This document shows positions 34,758-43,170 of a stretch of 64,000 bases of DNA, piece after piece. A program made the position numbers and the translations under genes. Location: contig JACJYL010000001.1 in assembly GCA_020636105.1 (NCBI GenBank), positions 1,860,001 to 1,924,000 of the forward strand, given 5' to 3'. Every line of letters starts with the position of its first letter. The stretch's first letter is position 1. The notes under the pieces were generated by a model. That model was not told the DNA's origin, did not search any database, and saw only the letters and a program-made list of their open reading frames with translations. This DNA is from Lewinellaceae bacterium. Lineage in GTDB: Bacteria > Bacteroidota > Bacteroidia > Chitinophagales > Saprospiraceae.

Positions 34758-34799
34758 TTTGATTATGGCTTATTCGTTTTGCGGATGGCCATAATCAAA
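34758..34799. repeat. 12-bp inverted repeat upstream of the 34847 gene
   Basis: TTTGATTATGGC (34758-34769) is an exact complement of 34788-34799, with an 18-nt loop. It lies between pgi and the T9SS gene; it could end pgi transcripts or be an operator for the next gene. No U-run. Confidence 0.5.
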
Positions 34800-34846
34800 G
34801 ACCGGTCCTGTTTCCCTATGGAAAGGATTTACAAAAGAATAAAGCT

Positions 34847-37621
34847 ATGTTGAGATCCTACAAACTATTACTCGCCTCTTTTTTGATATTGGCATCGTCG
34901 AACTTATGGGCCACCCACAACCGCGCCGGAGACATTGCTGTTGAAGTTGTCGGTGATTGCACCTCCAGCCTGACGGTAAAAGCCACTATAACCACCTACA
35001 CTAAGGCGAGTAGCTTTTCCGTTGACCGGGATACTTTGGAATTGTGCTGGGGCGATGGCACCTGCATCATGGTGGGCAGGACCAACGGTCCCGGTAGTCC
35101 GCCACAGGGACAATTGCTGGAAAACGATACCAAGAAAAACATTTATATCGGCTACCACACCTATACCGCCAGGGGACAATATACGATCTCCATGCTGGAC
35201 CCCAACAGGAATGCAGGCATCCTCAACGTAAACTATCCCAATTCTGACCAGATCACTTTTTTCATACAAACGGTTTACACCATGCCCAACCCAAATACCA
35301 TCGGGTGTAACCAAACGCCTATCCTGAGTCAGCCTCCGGTTGATGTAGGCTGTGTAGGGCAAAAATTTACCCATAACCCCAATGCTTACGACCCTGACCC
35401 GAATGATAGCCTGGCTTACCGGCTTACCATCCCGTTGCAGGACGTGGGATTGATCGTGCCCAATTATAATTATCCCAGTCAGATCATGCCAGGGGTAAAC
35501 AACAGCATCACTATAAACGAGAAAACGGGAGATATTTGCTGGGATGCCCCGCAACAGGCCGGGGAATACAATATTGCCTTGCTCATTATTTCCTACAGGA
35601 ATGGAGTGGCCATCGATACCGTGCTTCGGGATATGCAGATCCGTATTTTTGACCAGTGCGACAATGCGCCCCCGATTGTGGAAACGCCTTTCGATGATAT
35701 TTGTGTCGTAGCCGGAACCCTTGTTGAATTTGATGTGATCGCCACGGCCCCGCTTTTTGAATCAGATCAGCGGGTGAGGCTCACTGCCCTTGGCGCGCCC
35801 TTTGTCCAGCAATACAGCCCGGCGACTTTTGAAGTGGAAAACTTCCTTTGGGAGGAGGATCCGGTTATCAAAACATTCAGATGGCAAACTTCCTGTGAGC
35901 ATATTTCCAGTCAGTACTATTCGGTAGTATTTAAGGCAGTGGACGACTTTTTCTCCAATGATTCCGGCCTGGCTACCTTGAAAACGGTGCGCATAAAAGT
36001 GGTGGGACCGCCCCCTGAAGATGTCCAGGCAGAGGCTTCTTCCAACAAGGTGAACCTCAGCTGGGGCAAACCTTACGATTGCGAGGATGCCGCCGAAAAC
36101 TATTTCCAGGGCTTCACGATTTGGCGCAGGAACGGATCCAATAATTTCACTGTTGACACCTGTGAACCAGGACTGGAGGGGAAAGGGTACACCAAAATTA
36201 ATACCAACCTGATCCTGAATGTTCTGGACGACAGGTACGCTTTCACAGATGAGAACGTGGAAGCGGGAAGAACTTATTGTTACCGGATATTGGCTCAGTT
36301 TGCCCTGACCACCCCCGACGGGTTAAATACCTACAACAAAGTGGAAAGCCTTCCTTCCATGGAAGTTTGTGTGCAGATCGGGCGGGATGTCCCCCTGATC
36401 ACTAAGGTGGATGTTTTGAGTACCGATGCCTTCTCAGGCAGCATGAACGTTTGTTGGTCCAAACCGAAAATTCCGGATCTTGACACCTTGTTACATCCGG
36501 GGCCTTATGTTTACGAGGTGCTGCGTGCCCTCGGGCAAACGGAGGATGAAAATGCTTTTCAGCCTATCGGCGTCTCTTTCACCAGCCCGACTTTTACTGC
36601 GGCCAATGATACCTGCTTTATAGATACCGGGCTCAATACCCAGGATAATCCATACAGTTATATGATCCGGTTTACGGCCAACGGTGAACTCATAGGAACC
36701 ACCAAAACAGCGTCCTCCATTTTCCTCACCAGTTTTGCTACGGATAATACCAATGAGTTGAGTTGGAGCGAGCTGGTGCCGTGGGACAATTATCAATACA
36801 CCATTTACCGTAAGAATCCCTCAGGCGTGACCTTTGATTCCATTGCGGTAACCGGGGATTCTTTTTATAATGATGAAAATCTCGTCAACGGGTTTGAATA
36901 TTGCTACAAAATCAGGAGCCAAGGCACCTATAATATTCCTGAAATCGTGGATCCTTTGATCAACTTCTCCCAGGAATTGTGCAGTATTCCGATGGACAAC
37001 GTTGCTCCGTGTGCACCGACATTGATCGTGGAGAATATTTGTGACCTTGGTTTCAATTGCAGCGAAGTGACTCAATTGGCCAATACATTGATCTGGACCA
37101 ATCCGATTGATATTTGTGAGGAAACAGATGATGTGACCGGTTATTACATCTATTATGCCCCGACCGAGGGAGCCGGTTTTACCAAAATTGCGGTCATCGA
37201 AGACTCAGGCCTCCTGGAATTCGAACATACCCCTGAGATCGGCATTGCGGGTTGTTATTACGTCACAGCGATAGACACCCTGCTCAATGAAAGTATGGGC
37301 AGTGACACGATATGTGTGGACAATTGCCCGTTTTACGAACTGCCCAATACCTTTACCCCTAACGCGGATAATCAAAATGATGTTTATAAACCATTCCCCT
37401 ATTGTTTTATCGAACGGGTGGATTTCAAGGTATTTAACCGGTGGGGAGAACTCATTTTCGAAACTGAAGACCCCGACCTCAACTGGGATGGCACAAACCT
37501 CCGCGGAGCAGATGTTTCTGAAGGGGTTTATTACTACAACTGCCAGGTTTACGAACAACGGGTCAATGGAATTACCATAAGGCCGGAGATTTTGAAAGGT
37601 TATATTGAGGTGATTCGGTGA
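34847..37621 (+). CDS. T9SS type B cargo protein with FN3-like modules (gliding motility-associated C-terminal domain)
   Basis: 924 aa. Signal peptide (ends NLWA), N-terminal region with THNRAGDIAVEV typical of CHU large surface proteins, Ig/cadherin-like modules to about 380 (KFTHNPNAYDPDPNDSLAYRLT). FN3-like units follow from about 400-810 (VNLSWGKPYDCE ... AGRTYCYRILAQ; NELSWSELVPWDNYQYTIYR). A CHU_C domain fills the last about 90 residues (LPNTFTPNADNQNDVYKPFP, FNRWGELIF, NWDGT, SEGVYYYNCQVY). Predicted cell-surface or secreted protein delivered by the type IX system. Confidence 0.88.
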   Translation: MLRSYKLLLASFLILASSNLWATHNRAGDIAVEVVGDCTSSLTVKATITTYTKASSFSVDRDTLELCWGDGTCIMVGRTNGPGSPPQGQLLENDTKKNIYIGYHTYTARGQYTISMLDPNRNAGILNVNYPNSDQITFFIQTVYTMPNPNTIGCNQTPILSQPPVDVGCVGQKFTHNPNAYDPDPNDSLAYRLTIPLQDVGLIVPNYNYPSQIMPGVNNSITINEKTGDICWDAPQQAGEYNIALLIISYRNGVAIDTVLRDMQIRIFDQCDNAPPIVETPFDDICVVAGTLVEFDVIATAPLFESDQRVRLTALGAPFVQQYSPATFEVENFLWEEDPVIKTFRWQTSCEHISSQYYSVVFKAVDDFFSNDSGLATLKTVRIKVVGPPPEDVQAEASSNKVNLSWGKPYDCEDAAENYFQGFTIWRRNGSNNFTVDTCEPGLEGKGYTKINTNLILNVLDDRYAFTDENVEAGRTYCYRILAQFALTTPDGLNTYNKVESLPSMEVCVQIGRDVPLITKVDVLSTDAFSGSMNVCWSKPKIPDLDTLLHPGPYVYEVLRALGQTEDENAFQPIGVSFTSPTFTAANDTCFIDTGLNTQDNPYSYMIRFTANGELIGTTKTASSIFLTSFATDNTNELSWSELVPWDNYQYTIYRKNPSGVTFDSIAVTGDSFYNDENLVNGFEYCYKIRSQGTYNIPEIVDPLINFSQELCSIPMDNVAPCAPTLIVENICDLGFNCSEVTQLANTLIWTNPIDICEETDDVTGYYIYYAPTEGAGFTKIAVIEDSGLLEFEHTPEIGIAGCYYVTAIDTLLNESMGSDTICVDNCPFYELPNTFTPNADNQNDVYKPFPYCFIERVDFKVFNRWGELIFETEDPDLNWDGTNLRGADVSEGVYYYNCQVYEQRVNGITIRPEILKGYIEVIR

Positions 37622-37641
37622 AGGTGATTCGGAGAGGCATC

Positions 37642-37722
37642 AAAGCACCTGATTGAGGTGCTTTGTCCGTGATGCTGTATATAAAAAAGGGGCTGCACCG
37701 ATTTTGGTGCAGACCCTTTTTT
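37642..37722 (+). terminator. Tandem hairpins ending the 34847 gene
   Basis: First hairpin AAAGCACCT/AGGTGCTTT (37642-37664), then a strong terminator AAAAAGGGGCTGCACC / GGTGCAGACCCTTTTTT (37684-37722). Confidence 0.9.
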
Positions 37723-37923
37723 AGGAAAATGAAAAATTTAAAATGATAAACCTGCCAGCTTCGCCGGAAGGCTGGTTTAAAAGTAAAAAGTACTGATTTT
37801 CAGCGATTTACAAGATCAAGGATGTCAATTTATTTTTTCATCGTTCCTTGTTTATTCTGATACTGAATTTTTTCTTGAACCTTTAAAGCCGGTTAATCAA
37901 CGGAGTATCATTACCTGCTCGTT
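37723..37923. other. Noncoding stretch before the repeat array
   Basis: Contains a GC-rich palindrome CCTGCCAGCTTCGCCGGAAG-type (37752-37780) and AT-rich DNA. No gene seen. Confidence 0.5.
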
Positions 37924-38427
37924 CCTCGCAACTTGTCTGAACCAGGATTTTCGGGATTTCAGCATTGCCAGGATTAGTTTGTGTCCTGCCCGACGGCTCG
38001 TGCCTCGCAACTTTCAGGAATCAAAAAACAATCGACAAAATTTCAAAAAAAAACCACTGCTCGTTACAACCTCCGGGTTGTACACGGACAAAAGCCGAGG
38101 GCTCCAGCCTCGCAACTTTCAGGAATCAAAAAACAACCGACAAAATTTCAAAAAAAAACCACTGCTCGTTACAACCTCTGGGTTGTACACGGACAAAAGC
38201 CGAGGGCTCCAGCCCGGCGGGCTCCAGCCTCGCAACTTGTCTGAACCAGGATTTTCCGGATTTCAGCATTGCCAGGATTAGTTTGTGTCCTGCCCAACGG
38301 CTCGTGCCTCGCAACTTTCAGGAATCAAAAAACAACCGACAAAATTTCAAAAAAAAAACCACTGCTCGTTACAACCTCCGGGTTGTACACGGACAAAAGC
38401 CGAGGGCTCCAGCCCGACGGGCTCGTG
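37924..38427. repeat. Composite tandem array of two repeat units (A-B-B-A-B)
   Basis: Every unit begins CCTCGCAACT. Unit A (about 77 bp): 37924-38000 and 38228-38304, two mismatches between copies. Unit B (about 106-120 bp): 38003-38107, 38108-38227 and 38308-38427, nearly identical. B contains a palindrome ACAACCTCCGGGTTGT and GGGCTCCAGCCC-type hairpins; A ends with a GCCCGACGGC-type motif. Short frames through the array are by-products of the repetition. Confidence 0.85.
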
Positions 38428-38707
38428 CCTCGCAACCCCCAATGTTCGCAGCCTGTCTGCTGACGCCGAAGGCAGGCACTTAACTTCCCCCTCATGCGCT
38501 CATCGTATAAGTGGCTCAGATCCTCTTCGGCATTGGGTGTCCATTGAAGCAATAATCTGGAATTAGTCATAAAACTACTGATCACAACCTGATGCTTCGA
38601 CCTCCAAAGTTCACCAAGGTATTATGGTCATTCGGACATCGGATACGCCTACGTTTTTTTTTTAATCCATGTTTGTTGATTAATTTGAATCCAGTTCCGC
38701 CTGGATG
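38428..38707. other. Noncoding region with palindrome and short minus-strand frame
   Basis: CCTGTCTGC/GGCAGG palindrome at 38453-38477. On the minus strand from 38567 a frame reads MTNSRLLLQWTPNAEEDLS and then enters the repeats, so at best it is a broken gene end. I see no intact gene. Confidence 0.5.
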
Positions 38708-38710
38708 AAT

Positions 38711-38742
38711 AAAAAAAAGACCGCCAACAGGGAGATTGGCGG
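38711..38742 (-). terminator. Terminator, minus strand
   Basis: Minus-strand CCGCCAA/TTGGCGG hairpin followed by U8. It is about 180 bp beyond the glucosaminidase stop. A second hairpin CCGGCACAG/CTGTGCCGG (38808-38852) lies in between. Confidence 0.75.
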
Positions 38743-38920
38743 CCGCGATTACAAACATGAGAACATATGAGATATTTTAAACCGATGTCTTTTTGACTAA
38801 AACTATTCCGGCACAGACCATTTTTAAGGCAAGGATAAAAAGGCTGTGCCGGAAGTTTCAGCGTCGGGTGAGTGTTTGTTCACTGGATTTGTTCATGATC
38901 TTTTTATGATTATTGGCTGG

Positions 38921-39739
38921 TCATATCGGCTCATCCAATAAATAGAGTTGATATTTTTCAACAATTTGAATAAGCTTTTTATCATAACTCTTGTCTTTTG
39001 AATATTTCAGCTTTTTAAGCCCTTTTGCCCAGGTTTTATAACTGCCTTCCGCCTCAAAAAGCGATTGGTATTCCGCCCTTAGAAAAAGGCTGTGGGCCCG
39101 CCAGTTCTCCCAGGCATTTCCATAGTTTTTGTCGGCCAATGGTTTGCCAAAGTGATTGTTGGTTTCCCTGGCCATGGGCGATTTTCCGGCAGCACTTTCC
39201 AAAATGGCCTGGGCAAGATTAATACTGGCCGGGATGCCAAATTTTTCCATTTCGGTGCGAGCTACTTTGGTAAACCGTTTCACATACGCCTTAACCTCTT
39301 CATTTGTCGGGGCAGGCATCGTAGTGGTCTCTTTTTTTTCTGTGGTGGTGTAACTAACGGCCTGGACCAAACTCATTTCATCTTTGTGCACCGCTGCGGT
39401 TTCTTCCAATTCAGAAAAAGAGGGCGCGCGCATATTGATGGAAAAATTGATATCCTTTTTGGCCACAATAAAAACCGCAACAGCCACCACCCCAATTTTA
39501 AACCAGGGCAACCTGATCTCCCCTTTTAGATTAGGCATTAGTCCGTGTAAAAAATATTTCAAAACCACGAAGATTCTTCCCAGTCCTGAAAATAATTGTT
39601 TGAAAAGATGCCAGATATCAGAAACAGGAAAATAATGTCCGGTATCCCCGGAATCCATCCCACGTTCACTTCTGCTGACTCTGGAGTGTGCCTGGCGATT
39701 ATCCGCCCCGGCGTTTGAGTTTGTATAAGAAAGTTTCAT
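38921..39739 (-). CDS. Membrane-anchored glucosaminidase-domain protein (FlgJ/LytG-like)
   Basis: 272 aa. An N-terminal cytoplasmic Ser/Arg-rich region is followed by one transmembrane helix (about 81-96, IGVVAVAVFIV) and a linker. The glucosaminidase domain (about 150-270) has SINLAQAILESAAGKSPMA (catalytic Glu in ILES), NNHFG and the tail AEGSYKTWAKGL. It would cleave peptidoglycan in the periplasm. It has its own promoter with an adjoining AT palindrome and its own terminators. Confidence 0.88.
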   Translation of the reverse strand: MKLSYTNSNAGADNRQAHSRVSRSERGMDSGDTGHYFPVSDIWHLFKQLFSGLGRIFVVLKYFLHGLMPNLKGEIRLPWFKIGVVAVAVFIVAKKDINFSINMRAPSFSELEETAAVHKDEMSLVQAVSYTTTEKKETTTMPAPTNEEVKAYVKRFTKVARTEMEKFGIPASINLAQAILESAAGKSPMARETNNHFGKPLADKNYGNAWENWRAHSLFLRAEYQSLFEAEGSYKTWAKGLKKLKYSKDKSYDKKLIQIVEKYQLYLLDEPI

Positions 39740-39774
39740 AACGGGTGATTTTTGAATTTAACCAATTGACCCTA

Positions 39775-39807
39775 CAAATATAAAACTTTTTGTTGGTTAA
39801 AGTCAAA
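39775..39807 (-). promoter_or_regulatory. Promoter of the glucosaminidase gene
   Basis: Minus-strand TTTG (39807-39804), 21-nt spacer, TATATTTG (39782-39775), then about 36 bp to the ATG. Both boxes match the Bacteroidetes consensus. Confidence 0.72.
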
Positions 39808-39836
39808 TTTATTAAACAAAAATGTTTAATAAATTT
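39805..39836. promoter_or_regulatory. AT-rich 13-bp palindrome overlapping the -33 box
   Basis: AAATTTATTAAAC (39805-39817) is the exact complement of 39824-39836, with a 6-nt spacer. Its position overlapping the upstream edge of the glucosaminidase promoter suggests an operator (inference). Confidence 0.5.
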
Positions 39837-39978
39837 TAAATCCCTTTCTTATTTAAAACAATTTTGAAATAACCCATTGATATTCAACACTTCCTACCCT
39901 ATCAAAAAAACAATATTTTTATTGTCGCGGTATAAAATGGTATTCCAATAGTTCATTCTTCCATAAAACAGAACCCTT

Positions 39979-40083
39979 ATGGTCAAACAATTTGCTACTT
40001 CCATATCGTTTTTTGTTGGAATTATGCTCCTTAATGTCATTTCTGTTTACGGCCAGCCATGTGCTGGTGGAGACAATAATTAA
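39979..40083 (+). pseudogene. Truncated signal-peptide ORF (34 aa)
   Basis: ATG-to-TAA frame encoding a full signal peptide (KQFATSISFFVGIMLLNVIS, then VYGQ cleavage context) followed by only PCAGGDNN. It looks like the 5' end of a secreted-protein gene cut short by a stop or deletion. No continuation is found in the other frames before the SCP2 gene. Chance is possible. Confidence 0.4.
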
Positions 40084-40232
40084 AATTTTGTAAATTTTGC
40101 CCCGCGCCAAAGCACTGGGCTATCGAAATGGCGTTATAGCACCAATGGGAAAGGAATTTAATCCTGCCATGCCCTTAACTTTTTTAAAACCAGTAAAATT
40201 TGGGGCAATCCGATGCAGCAGCACCGAACCGG

Positions 40233-40532
40233 CTATCCTTCCATCAAAGATTTCAGCTTCATGGCCACCCCCATATCGCCTTTTACCTTGACTTTGCCGG
40301 TCATCACAGCCATCATGGGGTTCAATTCTCCCTTAAAAAGTTTTTGGAAATGCTCACTCGTAGTGGAGATCATACAATCGGCCTCTTTGTCTTCATTGGA
40401 AATAATGTTCTCCGGTCCATTTCCATCCAGGAAAATAAATTCTCCGTCAATCTGGAACTTAAGCGTCGCACCAAAGGGAGCATTTTTTTGAGCCTGAGCT
40501 CTGATCATTTCGGTTACTTCTGAAATATTCAT
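40233..40532 (-). CDS. SCP2 sterol-binding-domain protein
   Basis: 99 aa, a single SCP2 domain (FQIDGEFIFLDG, ADCMISTTSEHFQKLFKGELNP-type stretch, MTGKVKVKGDMGVAMKL). Small soluble lipid-binding fold; ligand unknown. Last of a same-strand trio with the zinc-ribbon protein (31 bp upstream) and the methyltransferase-like gene. Confidence 0.92.
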   Translation of the reverse strand: MNISEVTEMIRAQAQKNAPFGATLKFQIDGEFIFLDGNGPENIISNEDKEADCMISTTSEHFQKLFKGELNPMMAVMTGKVKVKGDMGVAMKLKSLMEG

Positions 40533-40563
40533 CGATTGAAATATATATTTTAATTTTAAAAAA

Positions 40564-40926
40564 TCACTCTACGTATTCCTGCCTGATCACCAGGCTGTAA
40601 AATTCACCGGACAGTTCAAGATACCCCTGTTCATAGCAAAAATGGTAAATATTTCCTGATTTTGTTTGATACAGGTTGGTAAAATAACGAAATTTAAACC
40701 CCATTTCCACGAGCTGATCTTTGTGTACCTTGGCTTTCCCATAAGGATTGAGTTGGGCCAGTATCCGTCGGTTTTTCATTAATGTTCGTTGGATGGTACG
40801 AACAAAATTGGTCGTTTCACTGTGGATTTTATTGTTGTAGGCACTTCGGCAATTGTCAGAACAATACTTTTTATCCAGACGGCCCATAAATTCATCCGCA
40901 CATTCAAGGCATTTTTTCTTTTTCAT
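40564..40926 (-). CDS. Small zinc-ribbon protein, conserved hypothetical
   Basis: 120 aa. N-terminal CxxC...CxxxC ribbon (KKCLECADEF, then YCSDNCRSAYNN). A basic helical region and a C-terminal domain with 'GFKFRYFTNLYQTKSGNIYH' follow. Possibly nucleic-acid binding; no function known to me. Between the methyltransferase-like and SCP2 genes. Confidence 0.8.
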   Translation of the reverse strand: MKKKKCLECADEFMGRLDKKYCSDNCRSAYNNKIHSETTNFVRTIQRTLMKNRRILAQLNPYGKAKVHKDQLVEMGFKFRYFTNLYQTKSGNIYHFCYEQGYLELSGEFYSLVIRQEYVE

Positions 40927-40981
40927 GTTGGTTTATTTTCAAATGGTTATAATTCATCCTGCAAAAATCAGCCGTATCAGG

Positions 40982-41653
40982 TCATGCTTTCAATTTTTGG
41001 TTAAAAAGCATCCAATTACCGCCAACATCAAGGAATTGCCCGTCGGGAAAAACGGGTAAAAATCCTTCCTCAAAAAAAGTCTTCGTCTTTTTAACATCCT
41101 CCGAATTGGCGGCCAGCCGGTTGTACAAAAAAAGCCCATTGGGCGTCAGCAGTTTTTTTATCTTTTGTAAAAACAGGGCTTCTTCGAACACTGAAGGAAC
41201 CGTATCGTCCAGGAAAACATCCATGCAGATCATATCATAACGATCTGAACATTGCATCACAAAAGCGTTGGCATCCGCACAAATCAATTCAATATTCGAG
41301 GTCATATCAGAGAGAGAATACTTGTTGGCCAGGTATAAGACTTCCTCATCAATCTCAACGGCCGTAAAATAATAATCGTGGCCTTGTTTTTCCAAAATAA
41401 TAGGAATGCTCCCCAAGCCAAACCCGAGGATCAGGACATTATCTATTTTCCGGTCATGCAACTTTGCCTTTTTAAAGGCCCTGACAAAATTATCATAACG
41501 ATCTTCATAAGAGTACACCGCATGGGCTGTACACAACTGGTAACGGCCTCTCCGCAAGCTTACATAAAGATGTGGATTATAGGTACTTGGAGCACTTTCA
41601 ACATGTAACTCTCCAAAATAACTAAAGAACCGTTTCCAAAATGTCTTCTGCAT
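40982..41653 (-). CDS. Spermidine synthase-like class I methyltransferase-fold protein
   Basis: 223 aa. SAM-fold motif NVLILGFGLGSIPIIL (motif I), acidic loop VEIDEEVLYLA, then ICADANAFV and MICMDVFLDDTVP. This order is that of spermidine synthase-like proteins, but the catalytic N-terminal part is shortened. It may methylate or be a non-catalytic relative. First gene of the trio running to SCP2. Confidence 0.82.
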   Translation of the reverse strand: MQKTFWKRFFSYFGELHVESAPSTYNPHLYVSLRRGRYQLCTAHAVYSYEDRYDNFVRAFKKAKLHDRKIDNVLILGFGLGSIPIILEKQGHDYYFTAVEIDEEVLYLANKYSLSDMTSNIELICADANAFVMQCSDRYDMICMDVFLDDTVPSVFEEALFLQKIKKLLTPNGLFLYNRLAANSEDVKKTKTFFEEGFLPVFPDGQFLDVGGNWMLFNQKLKA

Positions 41654-41700
41654 TTGATGTGGTTATGGTTAATATTTTTTCTCTGCCGTGCACTTTATTG

Positions 41701-41722
41701 TGTCACGCTGATTTCGCTGATT
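41701..41722. repeat. Dispersed repeat TGTCACGCTGATTTCGC
   Basis: The 17-nt sequence at 41701-41717 recurs exactly at 58843-58859, each time followed by (A/T)GATT. Both are in gaps. It looks like a short interspersed element of this genome. Confidence 0.65.
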
Positions 41723-41875
41723 TCCGGTGATTCTTTTCGGTTATTTCCCCTTATTTTTCCGACAAAAGTACGGAATGACATTATATTCCATCTGCGAGAA
41801 CCTACCATATATTTCCAGGGCTTTCCCAAAAGTGAACATAGTGAACAGGATTATTTACAGTGTCCTCACACCACA

Positions 41876-42160
41876 TTAAACCTCCTCAACCGTCCATGCT
41901 TCGGCCTTTTCACCGAAAAGTGGTTTGACCAATGCCCAGGTACTTTGGAACAAATCCGACTGCCTGTACTTTTCCAAAGCAGCTTCATCCTCCCAAAGGC
42001 TGTAGGTAAAAAAAACATTTTCAGGGGATTTACCTCTCAGCAATTCAACTCCGCTACAGCCCTCAAATCCGCTGATCTTTTCTTTTCGTTCCAGGTAAAT
42101 TTTGAGAAACGTTTCCGTTTTGTCCTCCTGGAAAGTCATCTTTACAATTCTTTTAATCAT
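41876..42160 (-). CDS. Antibiotic-biosynthesis-monooxygenase (ABM) domain protein
   Basis: About 94 aa forming one dimeric ferredoxin-like ABM domain (IKRIVKMTF, FLKIYLERKEKISGFEGC, VFFTYSLWEDEAALEKY). ABM proteins include quinol monooxygenases and heme-degrading enzymes; substrate unknown. The start ATG at 42160 overlaps the stop of the SAM hydrolase gene by 8 nt (ATGATTAA). An ATG at 42175 would add five residues. Translational coupling is likely. Confidence 0.85.
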   Translation of the reverse strand: MIKRIVKMTFQEDKTETFLKIYLERKEKISGFEGCSGVELLRGKSPENVFFTYSLWEDEAALEKYRQSDLFQSTWALVKPLFGEKAEAWTVEEV

Positions 42161-42962
42161 TGGGTTCTTCTGCATCTAAAAATTCAATTTGTATGGTATC
42201 CTCCAGATCAAAACCTAACAACCCTGCCGCATTTCCCATGTTTATGGCCACTTCCAAATGATCGGCAGAATTAAACAGACACAAAATTTCCCCAATCGGC
42301 ACATCATAATAATGCTCACAGATTCTTAATATCGGGTCATGCCCTTTAAAGGTTAACTTAAAAGACCTGTTATAACCTATTCTATCAAAAAGCTCCCTGC
42401 TGATATTGGTAATTACATTATCGTAATTGTCAATATGGATCACCGCCCCCCGAATATGGGAAGCCCCGGTTACCGGCTGAAAACTGATTCGTGTCAACAA
42501 GGTTTCCTGTCGTTCTCCTATACTATATAAGCCGCGACCTTCCGAAATGTGACTCACTGCGCGTGAAAAAATGCCTTTTAATTCAAAATTACTGTCATTT
42601 TCGGCCGGAAGCCGGTAAATTTCTTTAGGAACTTCCTCAAAGATCAAAGAAAAGATGCCATTGTCGGGACCGATAAAAAAATGCCCGTCCTTTTCCATGG
42701 CAAGAAAAGAAGAGGGTCCGCTGCTGTCGTTTACGGTCAAAATGTGGATAGTTCCCTTAGGGAAATGATGCCAGGCATTTTTAAAAATAAAAGAAGCCCG
42801 AACGATATCGTAATTTTCAATCTGGTGAGTCAGATCTACCAGATTCAAGGTCGGATTTTGGCATAATAAGGCCCCTTTAATTAGGGCGAGATAATAATCC
42901 TGCCATCCGAAATCCGTGGTCAGTGTAACGATGGTATGTTGCTGTATTGTGGTATCCCCCAT
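42153..42962 (-). CDS. SAM hydrolase (SAM-hydroxide adenosyltransferase, DUF62)
   Basis: 269 aa, fluorinase/chlorinase superfamily. Most bacterial members hydrolyse S-adenosylmethionine to adenosine and methionine. Visible: TLTTDFGWQDYYLALIKG (catalytic Asp in TDFG), HILTVNDSSG, FFIGPDNGIFSL and HIDNYDNVITNI. The halogenase-specific insertion is not evident. Overlaps the ABM gene downstream by 8 nt, the only operon partner. Confidence 0.9.
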   Translation of the reverse strand: MGDTTIQQHTIVTLTTDFGWQDYYLALIKGALLCQNPTLNLVDLTHQIENYDIVRASFIFKNAWHHFPKGTIHILTVNDSSGPSSFLAMEKDGHFFIGPDNGIFSLIFEEVPKEIYRLPAENDSNFELKGIFSRAVSHISEGRGLYSIGERQETLLTRISFQPVTGASHIRGAVIHIDNYDNVITNISRELFDRIGYNRSFKLTFKGHDPILRICEHYYDVPIGEILCLFNSADHLEVAINMGNAAGLLGFDLEDTIQIEFLDAEEPND

Positions 42963-43112
42963 TTGGTGTAGCTCGGTTTTTCTCCATTCACCTGGCCGTA
43001 AATGAAGGCTGAAACATAATTTGGTAAAATTAGGTTTTTTTTTTGAGAATGAATAAGAGGAATTAAAAACTCATTTTATGAAAATAATTAAAGTCGAAAC
43101 CATAAATTACTT

Positions 43113-43120
43113 TAATTTTG
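43113..43120 (+). promoter_or_regulatory. -7 box of the 43171 lipoprotein gene
   Basis: TAATTTTG, 50 bp upstream of the ATG. Confidence 0.45.
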
Positions 43121-43170
43121 AACGCCTCCTTTAATGGCGAAATAACTAAAAAACAATTTTTCTGCATATT

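Noticed and set aside
34904..35554. 216-aa minus-strand frame
   Set aside because: Lies wholly inside the well-supported FN3/CHU_C gene and shows no motif or start context.
37924..38427. Regular repeats considered as a CRISPR array
   Set aside because: Units are 77-120 bp and nearly identical throughout, with no unique spacers and no cas genes.
39919..40110. 63-aa minus-strand frame upstream of the SCP2 region
   Set aside because: Antisense to the clearer signal-peptide frame at 39979; no family features.
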